Source of the DNA: an uncultured Eubacterium sp.
GTDB taxonomy: Bacteria > Bacillota_A > Clostridia > Lachnospirales > Lachnospiraceae
Length of the DNA stretch: 64,000 nt
NCBI GenBank assembly: GCA_910589045.1
Contig: CAJUSH010000003.1
Span: 39,749 to 103,748 of the forward strand
Reading direction: 5' to 3'
Below, piece by piece: positions 32,041-40,344 of the stretch. Both the position numbers and the translations under genes were made by a program. The first letter of the stretch is position 1. Each line of letters opens with the position of its first letter. The notes below the pieces were generated by a model. It was not told the origin of the DNA and made no database searches. It was given only the letters and a program-made list of their open reading frames with translations.

Positions 32041-32490
32041 TTAGTTGAACGGCAATTCTTCGTCGATTCCGTCCGGAATATTCATGAAGCCGTCGCCTGC
32101 ATCCATGGGTGACGGGCGTTCAGCAGGAACGTATCCGCCGCCATTCTGCTGGCTTGCATTCTTGCTCTCGGCAAACTCCTGATCCTCCACAACAATGTCG
32201 GTCGTGTATACCTTCTGACCGTCCCGGTTGGTGTAGGAGCCTGTCTGGATTCTGCCGGTCACAACTACCTTTAAGCCCTTGCGAAAGTACTTTTCCGCAA
32301 ACTCTCCGGAGCGGCCAAAGGCCACGCACTGGATAAAATCGGCGGTTTGCTGGTCGCCGCTTCCGTTATTACGGCTGAACCGGCGGTCTACTGCTAATGT
32401 ATAACGGGCAACGGCAGTTGCATTCTCACCCTGGGAATAACGCACCTCAGGGTCACGGGTCAGACGACCCATCAAAATAACCTTATTCAT
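32041..32490 (-). CDS. ssb: Single-stranded DNA-binding protein
   Basis: A 149-residue SSB with the OB fold at about 1-105 (MNKVILMGRLTRDPEVRYSQ, FIQCVAFGRSGEFAEKYFRKG). A flexible Gly/Pro/Asn-rich linker leads to the acidic tip. The tip reads GIDEELPFN, so an Asn follows the Phe that normally ends the protein-docking motif. It lies between rpsF and rpsR in the conserved operon. Confidence 0.97.
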   Translation of the reverse strand: MNKVILMGRLTRDPEVRYSQGENATAVARYTLAVDRRFSRNNGSGDQQTADFIQCVAFGRSGEFAEKYFRKGLKVVVTGRIQTGSYTNRDGQKVYTTDIVVEDQEFAESKNASQQNGGGYVPAERPSPMDAGDGFMNIPDGIDEELPFN

Positions 32491-32504
32491 TCGGTTCTCC
32501 TATT

Positions 32505-32795
32505 CTATTTCTCGTCGGTTCTAACACACAAGAAACGAAGAACGTTGTCCATAATGCGGACATGTCTTTCAAGCTCTGCCGGTGCAGATGCCTCCGCATC
32601 AAAGTGGATGAAGTAGTAGAAGCCTTCGCCCATCTTCTGGATATCATAAGCCAGCTTCTTCTTGCCCCAATCCTCGATGTCAGTAATCGCACCGCCCGCG
32701 CGGGTGATATACTCCTTCGCCTTCTCAACAACAGCGGTTCTGGCATCGTCTTCGATCTTGGCATTTACAACGAGTGCTAATTCATATTTATGCAT
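32505..32795 (-). CDS. rpsF: 30S ribosomal protein S6
   Basis: A 96-residue S6 of normal length: MHKYELALVVNAKIEDDART, DIEDWGKKKLAYDIQKMGEGFYYF and the end RIMDNVLRFLCVRTDEK are typical. It binds S18 on the 30S platform. AAAGGAGGT precedes the ATG. It is the first gene of its operon; I could not recognise the S6:S18 leader with certainty. Confidence 0.97.
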   Translation of the reverse strand: MHKYELALVVNAKIEDDARTAVVEKAKEYITRAGGAITDIEDWGKKKLAYDIQKMGEGFYYFIHFDAEASAPAELERHVRIMDNVLRFLCVRTDEK

Positions 32796-32877
32796 CGTCT
32801 TTACCTCCTTTTGGTCTCTGGCCCATTCACTTCGTCATATTTTGGAATGAGCAAGGAATCATAGTTCACGAACATGT

Positions 32878-32906
32878 ATTTTACCACGGATTATTCGAAT
32901 ATGCAA
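32878..32906 (-). promoter_or_regulatory. Promoter of rpsF-ssb-rpsR
   Basis: On the minus strand TTGCAT (32901-32906) and TAAAAT (32878-32883) are 17 bp apart. The leader of about 75 nt can form a small stem (GCTCATTC with GAATGGGC). Confidence 0.65.
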
Positions 32907-32935
32907 GGTATTTGGGTAAATTTAGTGAAAAACAC

Positions 32936-33115
32936 GTAACAGTTCAGCCTTCGGCCTCATTGTTACGGAATCCAGCCCATTTAAAGTTTGCTTTCAGCAA
33001 AGGGCTGGATTCTTCGGCTAAATTTACATATTTTTACGGACTTTGCAGCCGGTGCAAAGTCCTGGGCTGAACGGTTACAAAAACACCAGAATGAACGGTT
33101 ACACAATCCGGCTCA
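32936..33115. repeat. Structured intergenic repeat element
   Basis: About 180 bp with nested inverted repeats: GTAACA/TGTTAC (32936-32966), AATCCAGCCC/GGGCTGGATT (32969-33011) with an inner TTTGCT/AGCAAA, and GGACTTTGCA/TGCAAAGTCC (33038-33062). The outer segments GTTCAGCC and GGGCTGAAC can pair with each other. GAACGGTTACA occurs twice (33069-33079 and 33093-33103). AATCC-GCTCATTTAAAA near 33104-33121 is a degraded copy of AATCCAGCCCATTTAAAG at 32969-32986. It contains no gene. Confidence 0.6.
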
Positions 33116-33304
33116 TTTAAAATCTGCCCCCGGCATCAGGCTCTTTGTATTTTTTTCCACCAGCCTTCTCGCCATCATTACCTGATGCCCGCATCCCGTG
33201 CACTCCAACCGGAAGTCCGCACCAACCCGCAAAATCCTCCAGTCGCGGCTGCCGCAGGGATGCCCTTTTTTCAGTGTCACAATATCTCCTACTTTGTATT
33301 CCAT
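33113..33304 (-). CDS. DUF951 family small protein
   Basis: A 63-residue protein: VGDIVTLKKGHPCGSRDWRILRVGADFRLECTGCGHQ (shown here as the typical DUF951 blocks VGDIVTLKKGHPCG and LECTGCGH), followed by a basic MMARRLVEKN. Three cysteines and a histidine suggest a zinc site in a small beta barrel. The last codons lie in a segment resembling the neighbouring repeat unit. Function is unknown, but the family is widespread in Firmicutes. Confidence 0.9.
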   Translation of the reverse strand: MEYKVGDIVTLKKGHPCGSRDWRILRVGADFRLECTGCGHQVMMARRLVEKNTKSLMPGADFK

Positions 33305-33355
33305 ATATCCCTTCCTCCGTCCGGTTCTACGTCCGGATTGCGCAAGCTCACACCG

Positions 33356-34084
33356 CTACAGCTCTATTTTTCCGAACACCTCTCCAAGCCCTGCCTGAAT
33401 CACAAGGTCGGCGCGCCCGTCCATCGGTGTAGCCGACTTATTGATGAGCACCAGCTTATTGCCCCGGTAATAATCGATCAGCCCTGCTGCCGGATAAACC
33501 GCGAGGGACGTACCTCCGATAATGAGCATATCCGCATGGCTGATATAGTAAACCGCCTCCTGCATGGTCTGCGTGTCCAGACCCTCCTCATAGAGCACCA
33601 CATCCGGCTTGATTTTGCCGCCGCACACATCACACAGCGGAACCGGATCCGTTGATTCCAGTATATAGCGGGCATCGAACAGCTTTCCGCAATGCTGGCA
33701 GTAATTGCGGTGCACGCTGCCGTGCAGCTCCATAATACGCTTTGAGCCTGCTGCCTGATGCAGCCCGTCAATATTCTGCGTCACAATTGCTTTCAGCTTT
33801 CCTGCTTCCTCTAACTTTGCCAGCATCTCATGGGTTACATTGGGCTTTACGTCCGGGCAGAGCATCTTATCCCGGTAAAACCGGTAAAACTCCCCGGTTT
33901 TTGCCACATAAAAGGAATGACTTAAAATCGTCTCCGGCGGATAGTCATACGTCTGGCTGTACAGCCCGTCCACACTCCGAAAATCCGGAATGCCGCTCTC
34001 GGTGCTCACCCCTGCTCCGCCGAAAAATACGATATTATCCGATTCCTTTACCATCTGCAAAAATTGCTGAATTGCTTCTGACAT
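33356..34084 (-). CDS. cobB: Sir2-family NAD-dependent protein deacylase
   Basis: About 242 residues. NAD-binding and catalytic motifs are present: FFGGAGVSTESGIPDFRS, TQNIDGLHQAAGS, the catalytic His in ELHGSVH, and the zinc cysteines CQHC and CDVC. It removes acetyl or similar groups from lysines with NAD as co-substrate. Start 34084 is chosen because AGAAGG stands 8 nt upstream; upstream in-frame ATG (34090) and GTG (34093) codons are too close to that site. Confidence 0.94.
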   Translation of the reverse strand: MSEAIQQFLQMVKESDNIVFFGGAGVSTESGIPDFRSVDGLYSQTYDYPPETILSHSFYVAKTGEFYRFYRDKMLCPDVKPNVTHEMLAKLEEAGKLKAIVTQNIDGLHQAAGSKRIMELHGSVHRNYCQHCGKLFDARYILESTDPVPLCDVCGGKIKPDVVLYEEGLDTQTMQEAVYYISHADMLIIGGTSLAVYPAAGLIDYYRGNKLVLINKSATPMDGRADLVIQAGLGEVFGKIEL

Positions 34085-34324
34085 ATGCATCACCTTCTTA
34101 TACAGTCTTTATTTCTCATAATATCCTGTTTGCCTTTTTTTTACAATCATAAATCGCATTTTCCAAACAACTTTTTCTATTTGTGATCATTTTTTAAACA
34201 AGCTCTCTGCTCTTCTACACATATTCCAGACAAGACATACGTTCTTATATTCTGCTATGAGAATATGCGTAAAATTTTCGGTACAGCATCATGCGAAAGG
34301 AATCTTGCATATACAAACAGATGG

Positions 34325-34349
34325 AAAACGGAGAGCCTCACACTCTCCG
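34325..34349 (-). terminator. Terminator overlapping the spmA stop codon
   Basis: On the minus strand CGGAGAG (34343-34349) and CTCTCCG (34329-34335) form a perfect 7-bp stem followed by TTTTCC. The 5' arm contains the last codons of spmA. The rest of the gap from here to cobB (to 34094) is AT-rich; I see no gene in it. Confidence 0.6.
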
Positions 34350-35006
34350 ATTCCCATTCATCATCTTACATAACACCACCGCCACCAGCGTGCTCACCGC
34401 CGTAGCCACAATCCCCGGCCCGACAATGACTGTCGGGTTGACGCTTCCATACTGGCTGCGGTAGGCGATCATGTTCACCGGTATGAGCTGGAGCGAAGAA
34501 ATATTGAGCACCAGAAACGTACACATCTCCCGGCTGGCAACGCCCTTTGGAACCGCCGCGGTTTTCTTGCTTTTCTTTTTTTCACTGCGGTCAGAGCGCT
34601 TTTTCGGCGCAGCCGCGGACGGCACGCCTTCCCTGCGCGCATCCTCCAGCTTTTCCAGCTCCTGCATTGCCTCAAGCCCTGCCGGAGTCGCCGCCCAGCC
34701 AAGACCGAAAATGTTTGCCATAAAATTTGCAGCAATCAGCTCACTTGCACGGCTCCCCGGCGGCAGCGACGGAAAGAGGAACCTTAAGAGCGGCCGCAGC
34801 CTTCTCGCACAGCCCCTGACAATCCCCGTCTGCTCCGCTATTTCCATCAGCCCCGTCCACATGGCGATCACCCCCGCCATCGCAACGGCAAGATTGACCG
34901 CCTCCTTCGCAGAATCCACCGCCGCCTCCGTAATCTGTCCGAAGCCGCCGTGAAACGCGCCGAAGATCACACCGACCACAATCATTCCGCCCCAAAGATA
35001 ATTCAT
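34338..35006 (-). CDS. spmA: Spore maturation protein SpmA
   Basis: A 222-residue polytopic membrane protein of the nucleoside-recognition/Gate family: MAGVIAMWTGLMEIAEQTGI, ANFMANIFGLGWAATPAGLEAM and LVLNISSLQLIPVNMIAYR are typical. SpmA and SpmB help dehydrate the spore core. A Lys/Ser-rich insertion (about 126-155, with KKRSDRSEKKKSKK) lengthens the loop after GLEAMQELEKL. It is divergent from spmB rather than in an operon with it. Confidence 0.9.
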   Translation of the reverse strand: MNYLWGGMIVVGVIFGAFHGGFGQITEAAVDSAKEAVNLAVAMAGVIAMWTGLMEIAEQTGIVRGCARRLRPLLRFLFPSLPPGSRASELIAANFMANIFGLGWAATPAGLEAMQELEKLEDARREGVPSAAAPKKRSDRSEKKKSKKTAAVPKGVASREMCTFLVLNISSLQLIPVNMIAYRSQYGSVNPTVIVGPGIVATAVSTLVAVVLCKMMNGNRRV

Positions 35007-35187
35007 TTCCCATCCTCCCGCAGCTTACATAAGCGCCGCAGTCACTTTCTCCTTCACAGTATATGCACCTTTTGCAAAGTCGTTCATATAATATTAACAA
35101 CGGTTCATCCCATGCTGCCTGAAAAGCCGGCCTGCATTCCTTTAAAACCGGATGAACAGCTACAACAAAAACCCGGGGAGCATACTT

Positions 35188-35715
35188 ATGTCATTTCTAC
35201 TTTTTTTATCGGATGCAATCATTCCTGTCCTCATTTTTGCAGTCATCAGCTATGGCTTATTAACAAAATGCAACATCTACGACACCTTTATCCACGGTGC
35301 CATGCGGGGACTCAAAATCGTTGTGCAGATTCTGCCAACACTCATCGGCCTGATGGTAGCGGTAGGTGTCCTGCGCGCCAGCGGCTTTATGGAATGGTTT
35401 GCCGGAATTTTATCACCCCTGTGCGAACAAATCCACTTTCCGTCGGAGCTATTATCCGTCGCCTTTGTAAAAATGTTTTCCTCCTCGGCTGCCACCGGCC
35501 TTGCGCTCGATATTTTCAAGGAGCACGGCACGGACTCTGTGGAGGGTCTTGGCGTATCCATTATGCTAAGCTGTACGGAATCCATCCTGTATACCATGTC
35601 CGTCTATTTTATGGCGGTGAAAATCCGAAAAACCCGCTGGACACTGCCCTGCGCACTGATCGCAACGATTTCCGGCATTGCCATAAGCGTATTTCTCGCT
35701 TACGCAATGACATAG
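35188..35715 (+). CDS. spmB: Spore maturation protein SpmB
   Basis: About 175 residues from the ATG at 35188, which follows GGGGAG; the frame begins earlier at 35152 without a site. Membrane segments and the Gate-family pattern are visible: LIFAVISYGLLTKCNIYDTF, ILPTLIGLMVAVGVLRASG, MFSSSAATGLALDIF and the glycine-poor last helix. It is the partner of SpmA, here encoded on the opposite strand across a 180-bp gap. Confidence 0.9.
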   Translation: MSFLLFLSDAIIPVLIFAVISYGLLTKCNIYDTFIHGAMRGLKIVVQILPTLIGLMVAVGVLRASGFMEWFAGILSPLCEQIHFPSELLSVAFVKMFSSSAATGLALDIFKEHGTDSVEGLGVSIMLSCTESILYTMSVYFMAVKIRKTRWTLPCALIATISGIAISVFLAYAMT

Positions 35716-35725
35716 CCCGCGCTCT

Positions 35726-38443
35726 TTAATGCGTTCCCCAGCTCTCGTAATCGCTGTACAGGGAATTTCCGGTATCAAAGAGCAGGCAGTCCCCGTCTTC
35801 AAAGGTAAATACAGCTCCTCCCCGGTCCCTCTGTTCGTACATAAACCCCTGCAGACGCCACATATTGCAGTACCCGCGGCTGCTGTTCCCAGGATTGGCA
35901 TAGCTCAAATGTGTCTGCCCGTCACGAAGGGAGCGAATTTCAAACTGCACCAGCAGATATCCGCCCCGCAGAAAAACGGGATCGTCCTGACGGATGCGTC
36001 CGCCGTGCAGACGGATGTACGCATCCAAATCCACATTTGACTCCACCAGATACAAATCCGGCGAAAGCTGATACTCCCCGTCCCAGACCTGGACGGAGCG
36101 CGCCTGCAGCTTTCGGTCGGACACATTACGCCTGCTCACGGAGACGAAGCTGCGGTTTTTAGCATAAAGCACAAGCACCTTTTTCACCTCCGTCAGATCC
36201 GCTCTGCAGTAAAGCCGCACCTCCTTACGCTCCCTCCCATCCCGGGAAATATAATAATAGGAAGGAGATAGCACCACACAATCATGCTCGCCGCGCATAT
36301 CCCCGACGGTTTTTAACTGCAGCTTCACACGATAGCCAAGACCCACTGCCCCGGCATTCGGATTGCAGGGATGGCTCCCCCGCAAAATCGGGATTCTGCC
36401 TGCCGCTGCACGCCCGGAGAGTGTCTGCCCCTCCAGATTTTTTTCACCAATCCAATAAGCAAACTGCTTTTTCTTTCCAAGGCTGTCATAAAACGCGCTC
36501 TTCCAGCGCGGATAATCCACAACATCCGTAAGCGCCAGATCATACATACGCCCCACAACCGTCACTGACAGCTCGTCGTATGCCCCATAATGTTCCATCG
36601 ACAGGTTTGCCAGATATTCCGTACAGTCCCCGCCGCTCTCATTTGCACCCGCATTTTTTGCAGTGGTGCGAAAACAGATCCGATAATCCCCCTCATAAAC
36701 TCCAACCGGGAGATAAAAGCTTTTCCCCTCCGGGGGAAGGTCAAGCCAGCTTCCCGCCGCAAGCAAAACGGTGCCGTCATACACCTCAAAGGGAAAACGC
36801 ACCTGCAAACGCTGCGTGTACGTTCCATAATCCTTCGTGCCGTAGCCCGGCTGCTTTTTGTGAGTTCCGAAGGTGGAAATACCGACTGTAAAATTCCGCC
36901 CCAGAATCAGGCTGCAGCTGCTTGCGGGATGCACCTGCTGATTATGGGCAATATCGTCCGTGACTCCACCCTTACACACAACCGGCGTATGGACCACAAC
37001 CGCATTAACATTGGAAACCGGCTGCTCCTGCTGCCTGCTCCCGAAAAGCTCCACGTAACGCGCACTCCCGCTGGTTTCCCACACATCATTTCGTTTTGTG
37101 TGCGGAATCGTCACCGCATCCGAAGAAAAATCTACAAGACGCGCGCCCCTTTGCTTTCTCATTTTCCCCGCGGCCTGCCGCACAAAGGAGCCGTCCAGAA
37201 TCACCTCCTTGTCGATAACAAGCGCATCGTTTCTCACCCAGACCTCCTCTGCCGCCCGCTCCGCGGCCGCACGGATTTCGTCGGCGCTTACCCCGCCGCC
37301 TGTAAACAGATTGCCGCCAAAAACCCGGGCTTTGCATACCGGTATTTCCATATAGCGCTCCCGGTTCTGCTCCAGTGTCACCCGCGGCTCATACAGTCCG
37401 TCAATCTCAATCGGCGAGACAGGAAGCGCCTGGTTTTCTGCGGCGGCAGACTTTACCGCATAAAGCGTGAGCTTCCTGATCCGGTAATAGGAATAGGTGC
37501 GCCCCACCGGGTACGTAAACCGGCTCGTAAAGGAACCGACCGAAACACCCTCCTCCGTCTCAATAGGGTAGGTATAAACTACCTCCATCTCCACCGGAAC
37601 TGCCGCAACGCCGTAGCAGTGCTCCAGAAGACCCTCATAATAATATTTTTGCAGCTTGCCGCTGATGCACACCTCCTCCCCGGTAGGTATCCCCTTTGTC
37701 ACATCAAACTCCGGCTCTCCACTTCCGTTTCGCTGTGCCCCCTGGATCGAAATCGTATTCTTATTTTTACATGCGTTTTGTCCGTAGGAAAAATTGATCG
37801 TCTCCTCATAGTGCTTCCCGGGAATCGACACGAGCATTCCCGGAATCGGCGGAAAGTACACTTCCTTATGAAAATGTGTAAGCAGCGCTTTTGGGTCTGC
37901 CCAGTCGCGGGCGCTCATAATACCCTCCGCTGTCGTGTACACCTCCCCGTGCAGTGTTCCGTCCGCATCCATCCACCCGGCAGCCCTCCCGTTTTCCACG
38001 ACCGTCATAATCGCATCCAGATAGACAAAGCCTCCTCTCTGATAGAGCTCCATCTGCCAGTCCGCCGACGCCCTGCCGATTTTCGCAAAGATCAGCTCTC
38101 CTGCGCATTGAAAACGGGTAAATACATAATCCGGATTAGCGGGATCGGGCTGCGGCGTGCCCTCTTTTTCCAGCTTCAGGCGAATAACCCCTCCGGCACC
38201 TTCCGCCTCTTTCGTGCGCCGCACGACCCATCCGATGGTGCGGTAGCGCACACCGCCCTCCGCTTTTTTATCATGCGTCGTCATACACAGATTTCCCTGG
38301 GAATCAAATGTCAGACTTTCCTCATACAGATTGGCTCCATCCGTCCTTGCCGACACAAAAACCGGCACCCACAGACCTCCCAAAAGCAGCAGCACAGAAA
38401 CAGCTCCCAGAAATCCGGTAAGCCCTCGGTATCGCTTTTTCAT
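35726..38443 (-). CDS. Large exported protein of unknown function
   Basis: A 905-residue protein with a signal peptide (MKKRYRG, then a hydrophobic run to about residue 31). The mature part is beta-rich and aromatic, with scattered cysteines (e.g. NQQVHPASSCSLILGRNF and GNSSRGYCNMWRLQGF). A helical Ala/Glu-rich stretch near residues 375-400 (ADEIRAAAERAAEEVWVRND) is the only long helix. No catalytic motif, repeat, sortase or membrane anchor at the C-terminus is seen. It resembles large Clostridia-specific domain-of-unknown-function proteins (possibly DUF5704), but I cannot confirm this. Its stop lies 10 bp from the converging spmB stop. Confidence 0.75.
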   Translation of the reverse strand: MKKRYRGLTGFLGAVSVLLLLGGLWVPVFVSARTDGANLYEESLTFDSQGNLCMTTHDKKAEGGVRYRTIGWVVRRTKEAEGAGGVIRLKLEKEGTPQPDPANPDYVFTRFQCAGELIFAKIGRASADWQMELYQRGGFVYLDAIMTVVENGRAAGWMDADGTLHGEVYTTAEGIMSARDWADPKALLTHFHKEVYFPPIPGMLVSIPGKHYEETINFSYGQNACKNKNTISIQGAQRNGSGEPEFDVTKGIPTGEEVCISGKLQKYYYEGLLEHCYGVAAVPVEMEVVYTYPIETEEGVSVGSFTSRFTYPVGRTYSYYRIRKLTLYAVKSAAAENQALPVSPIEIDGLYEPRVTLEQNRERYMEIPVCKARVFGGNLFTGGGVSADEIRAAAERAAEEVWVRNDALVIDKEVILDGSFVRQAAGKMRKQRGARLVDFSSDAVTIPHTKRNDVWETSGSARYVELFGSRQQEQPVSNVNAVVVHTPVVCKGGVTDDIAHNQQVHPASSCSLILGRNFTVGISTFGTHKKQPGYGTKDYGTYTQRLQVRFPFEVYDGTVLLAAGSWLDLPPEGKSFYLPVGVYEGDYRICFRTTAKNAGANESGGDCTEYLANLSMEHYGAYDELSVTVVGRMYDLALTDVVDYPRWKSAFYDSLGKKKQFAYWIGEKNLEGQTLSGRAAAGRIPILRGSHPCNPNAGAVGLGYRVKLQLKTVGDMRGEHDCVVLSPSYYYISRDGRERKEVRLYCRADLTEVKKVLVLYAKNRSFVSVSRRNVSDRKLQARSVQVWDGEYQLSPDLYLVESNVDLDAYIRLHGGRIRQDDPVFLRGGYLLVQFEIRSLRDGQTHLSYANPGNSSRGYCNMWRLQGFMYEQRDRGGAVFTFEDGDCLLFDTGNSLYSDYESWGTH

Positions 38444-38547
38444 GCGAATCCTCCTTTTTTCCGATTCATACTTACGGGATCTGGAACATAGAATTTAAAG
38501 ACATTAGAATTAGGGCTTCATTTTAGCATAGTCCCAAAGAAAGAGCA

Positions 38548-40344
38548 ATGAAAAAATTATTTCAGAAAAACAACAAAACAGGAATTGGACTCCGGCTGTT
38601 AGGTCTGGGACTTTGTGTTGCCATACTTCTCACATGCAGCATGTCTGCTTTTTCCTCATTACATTCGAAAAAAAAGCCGGCTTTCAATTCCTACACAGAG
38701 CTTCTCTTTCAGGAGCAGCTAAAGGGCGACACAATCGGACTGCACTATACACTGGCGCACCCGCAAGACTACGGCATCACAAATTATGAGATCTCCATCG
38801 GCTCGCTGGATGAATCCGATATTTTATCCACACAGCTCTCCTGTGAAAATATCCGCTCCATGTGTGAAAGCTATGATTACGATTCCCTCTCCACGAACGA
38901 CAGGCTGACCTATGATATTCTCATCTATACCCTGAACCAGAATCTTGAAGGGTGCGGCTACTATTACTATAAAGAGCCCTTAAACCCCATCAACGGCATC
39001 CAGGCAGAGCTTCCGGTATTGATGGCGGAATATACCTTTCGGGAAATCACCGACGTAAACGATTATCTCGCACTATTAGAGAAGGTTCCCGCATACTTCC
39101 AGCAGATTCAGGATTTTGAAGAAAAGAAAGCTTCCAGGGGTCTGTTCATGCCTGGCTTTGCCGCGGATAATATTATCTCGCAGATTTCATCTCTCTTAGA
39201 TGCACCCTCCTTTTCATGTCTGCGGGAAACCTTTCCCGGCAAGCTTGCGCATGTTTCGGGGCTGACCGAAGAAAAGCAGGCCGCCTATATACAGGCGCAC
39301 GAAAGCCGCATTGAGGAATATCTTGTACCGGCGTATGACTCCCTGCTGAAAACCCTTACCCGCTTAAAGGAAACCTCGGAAAATGACGGCGGTCTCTGTT
39401 ATCTTCCCGAGGGCGGCTCCTACTACGCCTACCTTGTAAAAAATACAACCGCAAGCGCGCGCTCCGTTGAAGAATTAGATAAACTTATTGAAGAAAAAAG
39501 ACAGAAAAATATGTCTGAACTTGCAGAAATAATTAAAAATAATCCTGATATATTGTCTGAAATGAAAAATGTGAAATTAAGCTTCAGCACGCCCGAGGAG
39601 ATGCTTGAGCACTTAAAGCAGGTCATGACAGATGACTTTCCGGAAGCACCGGATAACACCTACGAGGTAAAAACGGTGGAGCCGGCCATGCAGAGCTTCC
39701 TCTCGCCCGCCTTCTATCTCACCGCACCGATGGATGACCCGGACGATAACAACATCTACATAAACCCGATCCATCAGCGCACGGATCTGGAGCTTTTCAC
39801 AACGCTGGCACATGAGGGCTACCCGGGCCATCTCTATGAGACGGTCAGCTCCTATGCACAGGATTTCTCTCCCCTCAGGCATGTGCTCGGCTTCGGCGGA
39901 TACACGGAGGGGTGGGCGACCTATGTGGAAATGCAGTCCTATTACTATGCGGGGCTTGACGAAAATGTGGCGCGCGCCTTGCAGCTCAACGCCGCGGCAA
40001 CCTTAAGCCTTTATGCCTCCATCGACATCGGCATCCATAAAAACGGGTGGGATCGTGAAATAGTACAAGAATTTTTGTCGGATTATGGTATTACCTCCAA
40101 AAGTACAGCTGATCATGTTTATGAGCTTGTAGTGGAAACGCCCGCGAACTACTTAAAGTATTACGTCGGCTACCTCGAATTTTCCGCGCTCAGAGAAGCC
40201 GCTATGGAGCGGTATGGAGAACAATACAATGACAAAGCGTTTCATCAGGCGCTGCTTGCCATCGGGCCTGCACCTTTTTCCATCATAGATCAATATTTAC
40301 CTCTCGTAATTGTTTCATATCTTCAAGATCCAAGCAACGCCTGA
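38548..40344 (+). CDS. DUF885 family metallopeptidase-like exported protein
   Basis: A 598-residue protein with an N-terminal hydrophobic segment (about 12-33) that anchors or exports it; LLTC could be a weak lipobox. The family motif H422-EGYPGH-428 (LAHEGYPGHLYE) is a variant HExxH zinc site, and GFGGYTEGWATYVEMQSYYY with a second Glu follows about 35 residues later. DUF885 proteins are related to M32-like peptidases; substrates here are unknown. The 3' end overlaps the converging rsmI gene by 22 bp. Confidence 0.9.
   Translation: MKKLFQKNNKTGIGLRLLGLGLCVAILLTCSMSAFSSLHSKKKPAFNSYTELLFQEQLKGDTIGLHYTLAHPQDYGITNYEISIGSLDESDILSTQLSCENIRSMCESYDYDSLSTNDRLTYDILIYTLNQNLEGCGYYYYKEPLNPINGIQAELPVLMAEYTFREITDVNDYLALLEKVPAYFQQIQDFEEKKASRGLFMPGFAADNIISQISSLLDAPSFSCLRETFPGKLAHVSGLTEEKQAAYIQAHESRIEEYLVPAYDSLLKTLTRLKETSENDGGLCYLPEGGSYYAYLVKNTTASARSVEELDKLIEEKRQKNMSELAEIIKNNPDILSEMKNVKLSFSTPEEMLEHLKQVMTDDFPEAPDNTYEVKTVEPAMQSFLSPAFYLTAPMDDPDDNNIYINPIHQRTDLELFTTLAHEGYPGHLYETVSSYAQDFSPLRHVLGFGGYTEGWATYVEMQSYYYAGLDENVARALQLNAAATLSLYASIDIGIHKNGWDREIVQEFLSDYGITSKSTADHVYELVVETPANYLKYYVGYLEFSALREAAMERYGEQYNDKAFHQALLAIGPAPFSIIDQYLPLVIVSYLQDPSNA

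Noticed and set aside
32796..32880. An S6:S18 ribosomal leader before rpsF
   Set aside because: A stem can be drawn, but I could not identify the conserved protein-binding bulge with confidence, so no leader is called.
33069..33103. Two GAACGGTTACA copies 24 bp apart as a CRISPR-like array
   Set aside because: Only two short copies, no regular spacers and no cas gene nearby; they belong to the structured repeat element.
36590..38491. A 633-codon open frame on the plus strand, opposite the large exported-protein gene
   Set aside because: It is fully antisense to a gene with a signal peptide and normal codon use, has no ribosome binding site and encodes an Arg/His/Leu-rich text without domains. 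It is a composition shadow.
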